Shown here piece by piece: positions 43,201-57,995 of a DNA stretch of 64,000 nucleotides; position 1 is the first letter of the stretch; each line of letters opens with the position of its first letter. Source of the DNA: Meconema thalassinum (lineage: Eukaryota; Arthropoda; Insecta; Orthoptera; Tettigoniidae); the NCBI GenBank assembly GCA_946902985.2, contig OX336388.2, forward strand, positions 1,696,847,978 to 1,696,911,977, in the 5' to 3' direction. The notes beneath the pieces were generated by a model. That model was not told the DNA's origin. It did not search any database and saw only the letters and a list, made by a program, of their open reading frames with translations. The translations under genes and the position numbers were made by a program.

Positions 43201-46200
43201 TACTAATTATGACAGGTAACAGTAACTTCGATACTAATTATGACAGGTAACTGTAACTTCGTTACTAATTATGACAAGTTACTTTAATTTCGATACTAAT
43301 TATGGCAGGTAACTGTAACTTCGTTACTAATTATGACAAGTCCCTATAATTTCGATACAAATTATGGCAGGTAACTGTAACTTCGATACTAATTATGTCA
43401 GGAAACAGTAACTTCGATACTAATTATGACAGGTAACTGTAACTTCGTTACTAATTATGACAAGTAACTGTAATTTCGATACAAATTATGGCAGGTAACA
43501 GTACCTTCGATACTAATTATGACAGGTAACTGTAACTTCGATACTAATTATGACAAGGAACTGTAATTTCGATACAAATTATGGCAGGTAACTGTAACTT
43601 TGATACTAATTATGACAGGTAACAGTAACTTCGATACTAATTATGACAAGTAACTGTAACTTCGTTACTAATTATGACAAGTAACTCTAATTTTTATAAA
43701 AAAATTGGCAGGTAATTGTAACTTCGATACTAATTAATACAGGTAACAGTAACTTCGATACTAATTATGACAGGTTACTGTAACATCGTTACTAATTATG
43801 TCAAGTAACTGTAACTTCGATACTAATTATGACAAGTAACTGTAACTTCGATACTTATTATGACAGGTAACTGTAACTTCATTACTAATTATGACAAGAA
43901 ACTGTAACTTCGATACTAATTATGACAGGTAACTGTAACTTCGATACTAATTATGACAAGTAACTGTAATTTCGATACAAATTTTGGAAGGTAACTGTTA
44001 CTTCGATACTAATTATGACAGGTATCAGTAACTTCGATACTAATTATGACAAGTAACTGTAATTTCGATACAAATTATGGAAGGTAACTGTAACATCGAT
44101 ACTAATTATGACAGGTAACAGTAACTTCGATACTAATTATGACAAGTAACTATAACTTCGATACAAATTATGACAGGTAACTGTAACTTCGATACTAATT
44201 ATGACAAGAAACTCTAACTTCGTTACCAATTATGATAAGTAACAGTAATTTTGATAAAAAATTATGGTAGGTAACTGTAACTTCAATACTAATTATGACA
44301 GGTAACAGTAACTTCGATACTAATTATGACAGGTAACTGTAACTTCGTTACTAATTATGACAAGTTACTTTAATTTCGATACTAATTATGGCAGGTAACT
44401 GTAACTTCGTTACTAATTATGACAAGTCCCTATAATTTCGATACAAATTATGGCAGGTAACTGTAACTTCGATACTAATTATGTCAGGAAACAGTAACTT
44501 CGATACTAATTATGACAGGTAACTGTAACTTCGTTACTAATTATGACAAGTAACTGTAATTTCGATACAAATTATGGCAGGTAACAGTACCTTCGATACT
44601 AATTATGACAGGTAACTGTAACTTCGATACTAATTATGACAAGGAACTGTAATTTCGATACAAATTATGGCAGGTAACTGTAACTTTGATACTAATTATG
44701 ACAGGTAACAGTAACTTCGATACTAATTATGACAAGTAACTGTAACTTCGTTACTAATTATGACAAGTAACTCTAATTTTTATAAAAAAAATTGGCAGGT
44801 AATTGTAACTTCGATACTAATTAATACAGGTAACAGTAACTTCGATACTAATTATGACAGGTTACTGTAACATCGTTACTAATTATGTCAAGTAACTGTA
44901 ACTTCGATACTAATTATGACAAGTAACTGTAACTTCGATACTTATTATGACAGGTAACTGTAACTTCATTACTAATTATGACAAGAAACTGTAACTTCGA
45001 TACTAATTATGACAGGTAACTGTAACTTCGATACTAATTATGACAAGTAACTGTAATTTCGATACAAATTTTGGAAGGTAACTGTTACTTCGATACTAAT
45101 TATGACAGGTATCAGTAACTTCGATACTAATTATGACAAGTAACTGTAACTTCGATACTAATTTTGACAGGTAACTGTAACTTCGTTACTAATTATGACA
45201 AGTAACTGTAATTTCGATACAAATTATGGCAGGTAACTCTAAATTCCATACTAATTAATACAGGTAACAGTAACTTCGATATTAATTATGACAGGTTACT
45301 GTAACATCGTTACTAATTATGTCAAGTAACTGTAACTTCGATACTAATTATGACAAGTAACTGTAACTTCGATACTTTTTATGACAGGTAACTGTAACTT
45401 CATTACTAATTATGACAAGAAACTGTAACTTCGATCCTAATTATGACAAGTAACTGTAACTTCGATACTAATTATGACAGGTAACAGTAACTTCGATATT
45501 AAGTATGACAAGTAACAGTAACTTCGATACTAATTATGACAAGTAACTGTATTTTCGATACAAATTTTGGCAGGTAACTGTAACTTCGATACTAATTATG
45601 ACAGGTAACAGTAACTTCGCTACTGATTATGACAAGTAACAGTAACTTCGTTACTAATTAGGACAAGTAACTGTAATTTCGATACAAATTATGACAGGTA
45701 ACTGTAACTTCGATACTAATTATGACAGGTTACAGTAACTTCGATACTAATTATGACAGAAAACAGTAACTTCGATACTAATTGTGACAGGTAACAGTAA
45801 CTTCGATAATAATTATGGAAGGTAACTGTAACTTCGATACTAATTATGACAGTTAACTGTAACTTCGTTACTAATTATGACAAGTAACTGTAATTTCGAT
45901 ACAAATTATGGCAGGTAACTGTAACTTCGATACTATTTATGACAGGTAACAGTAACTTCGATACTAATTTTGACAAGTAACTGTAACTTCGATAATAATT
46001 ATTACAGGTAACTGTAACTTCGTTACTAATTAAGACAAGTAACTGTAATTTCGATACAAATTTTGGCAGGTAACTGTAACTTCGATACTAAATATGACAG
46101 GTAACAGTCACTTCGAAACTAATTATGAGAAGTAACTGTAACTTCGATACTAATTATGAGAGGTAACTGTAACTTCGTTACTAATTATGACTAATAACTG

Positions 46201-46832
46201 TAATTTCGATACAAATTATGGCGGGAAACTGTAACTTCGATAGTAATTATGACAGGTAACAGTAAGTTCGATACTAATTATGACAAATAACTATAACTTC
46301 GATACAAAAAATGACAGGTAACTGTAACTTCGATACTAATTATGACAAGTAACTTTAATTTCGATACTTATAATGGCAGGTAACTGTAACTTCCTTACTA
46401 ATTATGACAAGTCCCTGTAATTTCGATACAAATTATGGCAGGTAACTGTAACTTCGATACTAATTATGAGAGGTAACTGTAACTTCGTAACTAAATATGA
46501 CAAGTAACTGTAATATTGGTACAAATTATGACAGTTAACTGTAACTTCGTTACTTATTATGACAATAACAGTAATTTCGATACAAATTATGGCAGGTAAC
46601 GGTACCTTCGATACTAATTATGACAAGTAACTGTAACTTCGAAAATAATTATGACAAGTAACTGTAACTTCGATACTAATTATGACGGGTAACAGTAACT
46701 TCGATACTTATTATGACATGTAACTGTAACTTCGATACAAATTTTGGCAGGTAACTGTAACATCGATACTAATTATGACAGGTAACAGTAACTTCGATAC
46801 TTATTATGACATGTAACTGTAACTTCGATACT
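39575..46832 (+). repeat. 6.2-kb higher-order repeat, unit U (7,258 bp)
   Basis: Unit U corresponds to 46833-52940. The offset is 7,256-7,258 bp through CCTCCCATAC (40027/47283) and GTAAGAGTAAC (41727/48983), and 6,108 bp at the end (AGTCACTTCG 46106/52214). The excess length is the internal 1,086-bp duplication plus a 62-bp deletion in the next unit. Without these the unit is about 6.17 kb, or 199 monomers. Confidence 0.8.
42977..45149 (+). repeat. 1,086-bp tandem duplication (35 monomers x 2)
   Basis: Bases 42977-44062 and 44063-45149 are near-identical neighbours. The junction at 44062/44063 fuses AAGTAACTGTAA to TTTCGATACAAATTATGGAAGG, re-entering the sequence seen at 42977. The copies are 1,086 and 1,087 bp because the A-tract after TTTTTAT is 7 A at about 43696 and 8 A at about 44783. 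The homologous loci near 27, 50, 55 and 60 kb have one copy, so the event is private to unit U. Confidence 0.87.
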
Positions 46833-47947
46833 AATTATGACAGGTAACTAACTTCGTTACTAATTATGACAAGTAACTGTAATTTCGTTACAAATTATGG
46901 CAGGTAATTGTAATTACGATACTAATTATGACAGGTAACAGTAACTTCGATACTAATTATGACAAGTAACAGTAACTTCGATACTTATTGTGACAAGTAA
47001 CTATAACTTCGATACTAATTATGACAGGTAACAGTAACTTCGTTACTAATTATGACAAGTAACTGTAATTTCGATACAAATTTTGGCAGGTAACTAACTT
47101 CGATACTGATTATGACATGTTACAGTAACTTCGATACTAATTATGACAGGAAACTGTAACTTCGAGACTAATTATGACAAGTAACTGTAATATCGATACA
47201 AATTATGACAGGTAACTGTAACTTCGTAACTAATTATGACAAGTAACTGTAATTCCGATACAAATTATGGTAGGTAACAGTACCTCCCATACTAATTATG
47301 ACAGGTAACTGTAACTTCGATACTAATTATGACAAGGAACTGTAATTTCGATACAAATTATGGCAGGTAACTGTAACTTCGATACTAATTATGACAGGTA
47401 ACAGTAACTTCGATACTTATTATGACAAGTAACTATAACTTCGAATCAAATTATGACAGGTAACTGAAACTTCGATACTAATTATGACAAGAAACTCTAA
47501 CTTCGTTACTAATTATGACAAGTAACAGTAATTTTGATAAAAATTATGGTAGGTAACTGTAACTTCAATACTAATTATGACAGGTAACAGCAACTTCGAT
47601 ACTAATTATAACAGGTAACTGTGACTTCGTTACTAATTATGACAAGTCCCTGTAATTTCGATACAAATTATTGCAGGTAACTGTAACTTTGATAACAATT
47701 ATGACAGGTAACAGGAACTTCGATACTAAATATGACAGGTAACTGTAACTTCGTTACTAATTATGACGAGTAACTCTAATTTTGATTTAAAAAATTATGG
47801 CAGGTAACTGTAACATCGATAATATTTAATACAGGTAACAGTAACTTCGATACTAATTATGACAGGTTACTGTAACATCGTTACTAATTATGTAAAGTAA
47901 CTGTATCTTCGATACTAATTATGACAAGAAACTGTAACTTCGATACT
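46833..47947 (+). repeat. 1.1-kb module present once per full unit
   Basis: This 1,115-bp module (36 monomers minus one base) opens the full 6-kb unit. It includes the 29-bp monomer AGGTAACTAACTTCG, GACATGTTAC, GAGACTAATT, CCTCCCATAC and TCGAATC. It is missing at the starts of the two following 5,055-bp units (52941 and 57996) and returns at 63051. The junction monomers on both sides share GTAACTTCGATACT, so exchange within that monomer would remove or skip the module cleanly. Confidence 0.82.
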
Positions 47948-50900
47948 TATTATGACAGGTAACTGTAATTTCGATACAAATTATGGCAGGTAACTGTAAC
48001 TTCGATACTAATTATGACAGGTAACAGTAACTTCGATACTAATTATGACAAGTAACTATAACTTCGATACAAATTATGGCAGGTAACAGTAACTTCGATA
48101 CTAATTATGACAAGAAACTCTAACTTCGTTACTAATTATGACAAGTAACAGTAATTTTGATAAAAAATTATGGTAGGTAACTGTAACTTCAATACGTATT
48201 ATGACAGGTAACACTAACTTCGATACTAATTATGACAGGTTATTGTAACTTCGTTACTAATTATGACAAGTAACTTTAATTTCGATACTAATTATGGCAA
48301 GTAACTGCAAATTCGTTACTAATTATGACAAGTCCCTGTAATTTCGATACAAATTATGGCAGGTAACTGTAACTTCGATACTAATTATGTCAGGTAACTG
48401 TAACATCGATACTATTTAATACAGGTAACAGTAACTTCGATACTAATTATGACAGGTTACTGTAACATCGTTACTAATTATGTAAAGTAACTGTAACTTC
48501 GATACTAATTATGACAAGTAACTGTAACTTCGATACTTTTTATGACAGGTAACTGTAACTTCATTACTAATTATGACAAGAAACTGTAACTTCGATACTA
48601 ATTATGACAGGTAACTGTAACTTCGATACTAATTATGACAACTAACTGTAACTTCGATCCTAATTATGACAAGTAACTGTAACTTCGATACTAATTATGA
48701 CAGGTAACAGTAACTTCGATATTAAGTAAGACAAGTAACAGTAACTTCGATACTAATTATGACAAGTAACTGTATTTTCGATACAAATTTTGGCAGGTAA
48801 CTGTAACTTCGATACTAATTATGACAGGTAACAGTAACTTCGCTACTGATTATGACAAGTAACAGTAACTTCGATACTAATTAGGACAAGTAACTGTAAT
48901 TTCGATACAAATTACGGCAGGTAACTGTAACTTCGATACTAATTATGACAGGTTACAGTAACTTCGATACTAATTAATACAGGTAAGAGTAACTTCGATA
49001 TTTATTATGACAGGTTACTGTAACATCGTTACTAATTATGTCAAGTAACTGTAACTTCGATACTAATTATGACAAGTAACTGTAACTTCGATACTTATTA
49101 TGACAGGTAACTGTAACTTCATTACTAATTATGACAAGAATCTGTAACTTCGATACTAATTATGACAGGCAACAGTAACTTCGATATTAATTATGACAAG
49201 TAACAGTAACTTCGATACTAATTATGACAAGTAACTGTAACTTCGATACAAATTATGGCAGGTAACTGTAACTTCGATACTTATTACGACAGGTAACAGT
49301 AACTTCGATACTAATTATGACAGGTAACTGCAACTTCGTTACTAACTATGATAAGTAACTGTAATTTCTATACTTATTATGGCAAGTAACTGTAACTTCG
49401 TTACTAATTATGACAAGTAACTGTAATTTCGATACAAATTATGGCAGGTAACTGTAATTTCGATACTAATTATGACAGGTAACAGTAACTTCGATACTAA
49501 TTATGACAAGTAACAGTAACTTCGTTACTAATTATGACAAGTAACTGTAATTTCGATACAAATTATGGCAGGTAACTGTAACTTCGATACTAATTATGAC
49601 AGGTAACAGTAACTTCGATACTAATTATAACAGAAAACAGTAACTTCGATACTAATTATGACTGGTAACAGTAACTTCGATAATAATTATGGCAGGTAAC
49701 TGTATCTTCGATACTAATTATGACAGGTAACAGTAACTTCGATACTAATTATGACAAGTAACTGTAACTTCGATACTAATTATGACAGCTAACTGTAACT
49801 TCGTTACTAATTATGACAAGTTACTGTAACTTCGATGCAAATTATGGCAGGTAATTGTAATTTCGATAATAATTATGACAGGTAACAGTAACTTCGATAC
49901 TAATTATGCCAAGTAACAGTAACTTCGATACTAATTATGACAAGTAACTGTAACTTCGATGCTAATTATGACAGGTAACTGTAACTTCGTTACTAATTAT
50001 GACAAGTAACTGTAATTTCGATACAAATTTTGGCAGGTAACAGTAACTTCAATATTAATTATGACAGGTAACAGTAACTTCGATACTAATTATGACAAGT
50101 AACTGTAACTTCGATACTAATTATGACAGGTAACTGTAACTTCGTTACTAATTATGACAAGTAACTGTAATTTCGATACAAATTATGGAAGGTAACTGTA
50201 ACATCGATACTAATTATGACAGGTAACAGTAACTTCGATACTAATTATGACAAGTAACTATAACTTCGATACAAATTATGACAGGTAACTGTAACTTCGA
50301 TACTAATTATGACAAGAAACTCTAACTTCGTTACCAATTATGATAAGTAACAGTAATTTTGATAAAAAATTATGGTAGGTAACTGTAACTTCAATACTAA
50401 TTATGACAGGTAACAGTAACTTCGATACTAATTATGACAGGTAACTGTAACTTCGTTACTAATTATGACAAGTTACTTTAATTTCGATACTAATTATGGC
50501 AGGTAACTGTAACTTCGTTACTAATTATGACAAGTCCCTATAATTTCGATACAAATTATGGCAGGTAACTGTAACTTCGATACTAATTATGTCAGGAAAC
50601 AGTAACTTCGATACTAATTATGACAGGTAACTGTAACTTCGTTACTAATTATGACAAGTAACTGTAATTTCGATACAAATTATGGCAGGTAACAGTACCT
50701 TCGATACTAATTATGACAGGTAACTGTAACTTCGATACTAATTATGACAAGGAACTGTAATTTCGATACAAATTATGGCAGGTAACTGTAACTTTGATAC
50801 TAATTATGACAGGTAACAGTAACTTCGATACTAATTATGACAAGTAACTGTAACTTCGTTACTAATTATGACAAGTAACTCTAATTTTTATAAAAAAAAT

Positions 50901-52940
50901 TGGCAGGTAATTGTAACTTCGATACTAATTAATACAGGTAACAGTAACTTCGATACTAATTATGACAGGTTACTGTAACATCGTTACTAATTATGTCAAG
51001 TAACTGTAACTTCGATACTAATTATGACAAGTAACTGTAACTTCGATACTTATTATGACAGGTAACTGTAACTTCATTACTAATTATGACAAGAAACTGT
51101 AACTTCGATACTAATTATGACAGGTAACTGTAACTTCGATACTAATTATGACAAGTAACTGTAATTTCGATACAAATTTTGGAAGGTAACTGTTACTTCG
51201 ATACTAATTATGACAGGTATCAGTAACTTCGATACTAATTATGACAAGTAACTGTAACTTCGATACTAATTTTGACAGGTAACTGTAACTTCGTTACTAA
51301 TTATGACAAGTAACTGTAATTTCGATACAAATTATGGCAGGTACCTCTAAATTCCATACTAATTAATACAGGTAACAGTAACTTCGATATTAATTATGAC
51401 AGGTTACTGTAACATCGTTACTAATTATGTCAAGTAACTGTAACTTCGATACTAATTATGACAAGTAACTGTAACTTCGATACTTTTTATGACAGGTAAC
51501 TGTAACTTCATTACTAATTATGACAAGAAACTGTAACTTCGATCCTAATTATGACAAGTAACTGTAACTTCGGTACTAATTATGACAGGTAACAGTAACT
51601 TCGATATTAAGTATGACAAGTAACAGTAACTTCGATACTAATTATGACAAGTAACTGTATTTTCGATACAAATTTTGGCAGGTAACTGTAACTTCGATAC
51701 TAATTATGACAGGTAACAGTAACTTCGCTACTGATTATGACAAGTAACAGTAACTTCGTTACTAATTAGGACAAGTAACTGTAATTTCGATACAAATTAT
51801 GACAGGTAACTGTAACTTCGATACTAATTATGACAGGTTACAGTAACTTCGATACTAATTATGACAGAAAACAGTAACTTCGATACTAATTGTGACAGGT
51901 AACAGTAACTTCGATAATAATTATGGAAGGTAACTGTAACTTCGATACTAATTATGACAGTTAACTGTAACTTCGTTACTAATTATGACAAGTAACTGTA
52001 ATTTCGATACAAATTATGGCAGGTAACTGTAACTTCGATACTATTTATGACAGGTAACAGTAACTTCGATACTAATTTTGACAAGTAACTGTAACTTCGA
52101 TAATAATTATTACAGGTAACTGTAACTTCGTTACTAATTAAGACAAGTAACTGTAATTTCGATACAAATTTTGGCAGGTAACTGTAACTTCGATACTAAA
52201 TATGACAGGTAACAGTCACTTCGAAACTAATTATGAGAAGTAACTGTAACTTCGATACTAATTATGAGAGGTAACTGTAACTTCGTTACTAATTATGACA
52301 AATAACTGTAATTTCGATACAAATTATGGCGGGAAACTGTAACTTCGATAGTAATTATGACAGGTAACAGTAAGTTCGATACTAATTATGACAAATAACT
52401 ATAACTTCGATACAAATTATGACAGGTAACTGTAACTTCGATACTAATTATGACAAGTAACTTTAATTTCGATACTTATAATGGCAGGTAACTGTAACTT
52501 CCTTACTAATTATGACAAGTCCCTGTAATTTCGATACAAATTATGGCAGGTAACTGTAACTTCGATACTAATTATGAGAGGTAACTGTAACTTCGTAACT
52601 AAATATGACAAGTAACTGTAATATTGGTACAAATTATGACAGTTAACTGTAACTTCGTTACTTATTATGACAATAACAGTAATTTCGATACAAATTATGG
52701 CAGGTAACGGTACCTTCGATACTAATTATGACAAGTAACTGTAACTTCGAAAATAATTATGACAAGTAACTGTAACTTCGATACTAATTATGACGGGTAA
52801 CAGTAACTTCGATACTTATTATGACATGTAACTGTAACTTCGATACAAATTTTGGCAGGTAACTGTAACATCGATACTAATTATGACAGGTAACAGTAAC
52901 TTCGATACTTATTATGACATGTAACTGTAACTTCGATACT
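47948..52940 (+). repeat. 5.0-kb unit W (4,993 bp)
   Basis: This is the first of three tandem 5-kb units. It equals the next two except for a 62-bp (two-monomer) deletion near 49240, which sets its offset to 4,993 bp upstream of that point and 5,055 bp downstream. Private base changes include CTTCGGTACT near 51568. Markers are AATCTGTAAC (49139), TTTTTAT followed by 8 A (about 50885), GTACCTCTAAATTCC (about 51343) and AGTCACTTCG (52214). Confidence 0.87.
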
Positions 52941-55900
52941 TATTATGACAGGTAACTGTAATTTCGATACAAATTATGGCAGGTAACTGTAACTTCGATA
53001 CTAATTATGACAGGTAACAGTAACTTCGATACTAATTATGACAAGTAACTATAACTTCGATACAAATTATGGCAGGTAACAGTAACTTCGATACTAATTA
53101 TGACAAGAAACTCTAACTTCGTTACTAATTATGACAAGTAACAGTAATTTTGATAAAAAATTATGGTAGGTAACTGTAACTTCAATACGTATTATGACAG
53201 GTAACACTAACTTCGATACTAATTATGACAGGTTATTGTAACTTCGTTACTAATTATGACAAGTAACTTTAATTTCGATACTAATTATGGCAAGTAACTG
53301 CAAATTCGTTACTAATTATGACAAGTCCCTGTAATTTCGATACAAATTATGGCAGGTAACTGTAACTTCGATACTAATTATGTCAGGTAACTGTAACATC
53401 GATACTATTTAATACAGGTAACAGTAACTTCGATACTAATTATGACAGGTTACTGTAACATCGTTACTAATTATGTAAAGTAACTGTAACTTCGATACTA
53501 ATTATGACAAGTAACTGTAACTTCGATACTTTTTATGACAGGTAACTGTAACTTCATTACTAATTATGACAAGAAACTGTAACTTCGATACTAATTATGA
53601 CAGGTAACTGTAACTTCGATACTAATTATGACAACTAACTGTAACTTCGATCCTAATTATGACAAGTAACTGTAACTTCGATACTAATTATGACAGGTAA
53701 CAGTAACTTCGATATTAAGTAAGACAAGTAACAGTAACTTCGATACTAATTATGACAAGTAACTGTATTTTCGATACAAATTTTGGCAGGTAACTGTAAC
53801 TTCGATACTAATTATGACAGGTAACAGTAACTTCGCTACTGATTATGACAAGTAACAGTAACTTCGATACTAATTAGGACAAGTAACTGTAATTTCGATA
53901 CAAATTATGGCAGGTAACTGTAACTTCGATACTAATTATGACAGGTTACAGTAACTTCGATACTAATTAATACAGGTAAGAGTAACTTCGATATTTATTA
54001 TGACAGGTTACTGTAACATCGTTACTAATTATGTCAAGTAACTGTAACTTCGATACTAATTATGACAAGTAACTGTAACTTCGATACTTATTATGACAGG
54101 TAACTGTAACTTCATTACTAATTATGACAAGAATCTGTAACTTCGATACTAATTATGACAGGCAACAGTAACTTCGATATTAATTATGACAAGTAACAGT
54201 AACTTCGATACTAATTATGACAAGTAACTGTAACTTCGATACTAATTATGACAGGTAACTGTAACTTCGTTACTAATTATGGCAAGTAACTGTAATTTCG
54301 ATACAAATTATGGCAGGTAACTGTAACTTCGATACTTATTACGACAGGTAACAGTAACTTCGATACTAATTATGACAGGTAACTGCAACTTCGTTACTAA
54401 CTATGATAAGTAACTGTAATTTCTATACTTATTATGGCAAGTAACTGTAACTTCGTTACTAATTATGACAAGTAACTGTAATTTCGATACAAATTATGGC
54501 AGGTAACTGTAATTTCGATACTAATTATGACAGGTAACAGTAACTTCGATACTAATTATGACAAGTAACAGTAACTTCGTTACTAATTATGACAAGTAAC
54601 TGTAATTTCGATACAAATTATGGCAGGTAACTGTAACTTCGATACTAATTATGACAGGTAACAGTAACTTCGATACTAATTATAACAGAAAACAGTAACT
54701 TCGATACTAATTATGACTGGTAACAGTAACTTCGATAATAATTATGGCAGGTAACTGTATCTTCGATACTAATTATGACAGGTAACAGTAACTTCGATAC
54801 TAATTATGACAAGTAACTGTAACTTCGATACTAATTATGACAGCTAACTGTAACTTCGTTACTAATTATGACAAGTTACTGTAACTTCGATGCAAATTAT
54901 GGCAGGTAATTGTAATTTCGATAATAATTATGACAGGTAACAGTAACTTCGATACTAATTATGCCAAGTAACAGTAACTTCGATACTAATTATGACAAGT
55001 AACTGTAACTTCGATGCTAATTATGACAGGTAACTGTAACTTCGTTACTAATTATGACAAGTAACTGTAATTTCGATACAAATTTTGGCAGGTAACAGTA
55101 ACTTCAATATTAATTATGACAGGTAACAGTAACTTCGATACTAATTATGACAAGTAACTGTAACTTCGATACTAATTATGACAGGTAACTGTAACTTCGT
55201 TACTAATTATGACAAGTAACTGTAATTTCGATACAAATTATGGAAGGTAACTGTAACATCGATACTAATTATGACAGGTAACAGTAACTTCGATACTAAT
55301 TATGACAAGTAACTATAACTTCGATACAAATTATGACAGGTAACTGTAACTTCGATACTAATTATGACAAGAAACTCTAACTTCGTTACCAATTATGATA
55401 AGTAACAGTAATTTTGATAAAAAATTATGGTAGGTAACTGTAACTTCAATACTAATTATGACAGGTAACAGTAACTTCGATACTAATTATGACAGGTAAC
55501 TGTAACTTCGTTACTAATTATGACAAGTTACTTTAATTTCGATACTAATTATGGCAGGTAACTGTAACTTCGTTACTAATTATGACAAGTCCCTATAATT
55601 TCGATACAAATTATGGCAGGTAACTGTAACTTCGATACTAATTATGTCAGGAAACAGTAACTTCGATACTAATTATGACAGGTAACTGTAACTTCGTTAC
55701 TAATTATGACAAGTAACTGTAATTTCGATACAAATTATGGCAGGTAACAGTACCTTCGATACTAATTATGACAGGTAACTGTAACTTCGATACTAATTAT
55801 GACAAGGAACTGTAATTTCGATACAAATTATGGCAGGTAACTGTAACTTTGATACTAATTATGACAGGTAACAGTAACTTCGATACTAATTATGACAAGT

Positions 55901-57995
55901 AACTGTAACTTCGTTACTAATTATGACAAGTTACTCTAATTTTTATAAAAAAAATTGGCAGGTAATTGTAACTTCGATACTAATTAATACAGGTAACAGT
56001 AACTTCGATACTAATTATGACAGGTTACTGTAACATCGTTACTAATTATGTCAAGTAACTGTAACTTCGATACTAATTATGACAAGTAACTGTAACTTCG
56101 ATACTTATTATGACAGGTAACTGTAACTTCATTACTAATTATGACAAGAAACTGTAACTTCGATACTAATTATGACAGGTAACTGTAACTTCGATACTAA
56201 TTATGACAAGTAACTGTAATTTCGATACAAATTTTGGAAGGTAACTGTTACTTCGATACTAATTATGACAGGTATCAGTAACTTCGATACTAATTATGAC
56301 AAGTAACTGTAACTTCGATACTAATTTTGACAGGTAACTGTAACTTCGTTACTAATTATGACAAGTAACTGTAATTTCGATACAAATTATGGCAGGTACC
56401 TCTAAATTCCATACTAATTAATACAGGTAACAGTAACTTCGATATTAATTATGACAGGTTACTGTAACATCGTTACTAATTATGTCAAGTAACTGTAACT
56501 TCGATACTAATTATGACAAGTAACTGTAACTTCGATACTTTTTATGACAGGTAACTGTAACTTCATTACTAATTATGACAAGAAACTGTAACTTCGATCC
56601 TAATTATGACAAGTAACTGTAACTTCGATACTAATTATGACAGGTAACAGTAACTTCGATATTAAGTATGACAAGTAACAGTAACTTCGATACTAATTAT
56701 GACAAGTAACTGTATTTTCGATACAAATTTTGGCAGGTAACTGTAACTTCGATACTAATTATGACAGGTAACAGTAACTTCGCTACTGATTATGACAAGT
56801 AACAGTAACTTCGTTACTAATTAGGACAAGTAACTGTAATTTCGATACAAATTATGACAGGTAACTGTAACTTCGATACTAATTATGACAGGTTACAGTA
56901 ACTTCGATACTAATTATGACAGAAAACAGTAACTTCGATACTAATTGTGACAGGTAACAGTAACTTCGATAATAATTATGGAAGGTAACTGTAACTTCGA
57001 TACTAATTATGACAGTTAACTGTAACTTCGTTACTAATTATGACAAGTAACTGTAATTTCGATACAAATTATGGCAGGTAACTGTAACTTCGATACTATT
57101 TATGACAGGTAACAGTAACTTCGATACTAATTTTGACAAGTAACTGTAACTTCGATAATAATTATTACAGGTAACTGTAACTTCGTTACTAATTAAGACA
57201 AGTAACTGTAATTTCGATACAAATTTTGGCAGGTAACTGTAACTTCGATACTAAATATGACAGGTAACAGTCACTTCGAAACTAATTATGAGAAGTAACT
57301 GTAACTTCGATACTAATTATGAGAGGTAACTGTAACTTCGTTACTAATTATGACAAATAACTGTAATTTCGATACAAATTATGGCGGGAAACTGTAACTT
57401 CGATAGTAATTATGACAGGTAACAGTAAGTTCGATACTAATTATGACAAATAACTATAACTTCGATACAAATTATGACAGGTAACTGTAACTTCGATACT
57501 AATTATGACAAGTAACTTTAATTTCGATACTTATAATGGCAGGTAACTGTAACTTCCTTACTAATTATGACAAGTCCCTGTAATTTCGATACAAATTATG
57601 GCAGGTAACTGTAACTTCGATACTAATTATGAGAGGTAACTGTAACTTCGTAACTAAATATGACAAGTAACTGTAATATTGGTACAAATTATGACAGTTA
57701 ACTGTAACTTCGTTACTTATTATGACAATAACAGTAATTTCGATACAAATTATGGCAGGTAACGGTACCTTCGATACTAATTATGACAAGTAACTGTAAC
57801 TTCGAAAATAATTATGACAAGTAACTGTAACTTCGATACTAATTATGACGGGTAACAGTAACTTCGATACTTATTATGACATGTAACTGTAACTTCGATA
57901 CAAATTTTGGCAGGTAACTGTAACATCGATACTAATTATGACAGGTAACAGTAACTTCGATACTTATTATGACATGTAACTGTAACTTCGATACT
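52941..57995 (+). repeat. 5,055-bp unit X
   Basis: This unit is 163 monomers plus 2 bases. Checkpoints against unit Y hold at a constant 5,055 bp: GTAAGAGTAAC 53976/59031, AATCTGTAAC 54132/59187, AGTCACTTCG 57269/62324, and the 28-bp monomer GACAATAACAG 57724/62779. X and Y share AAGTTACTC near 55929, where W has AAGTAACTC, so X and Y are closer to each other than to W. Confidence 0.9.

Larger units (their letters stand above)
39056..48389 (+). repeat. Macro-block, right copy (9.3 kb)
   Basis: This is the counterpart of 22991-31145. Relative to the left copy it keeps the four monomers deleted near 26.2 kb. It carries a 1,086-bp tandem duplication (42977-45149) and has lost one monomer near 46.7 kb, where GATACTTATTATGACATG replaces two monomers. 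Its right part from 39575 also serves as the first unit of the 6-kb higher-order repeat. Confidence 0.83.
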
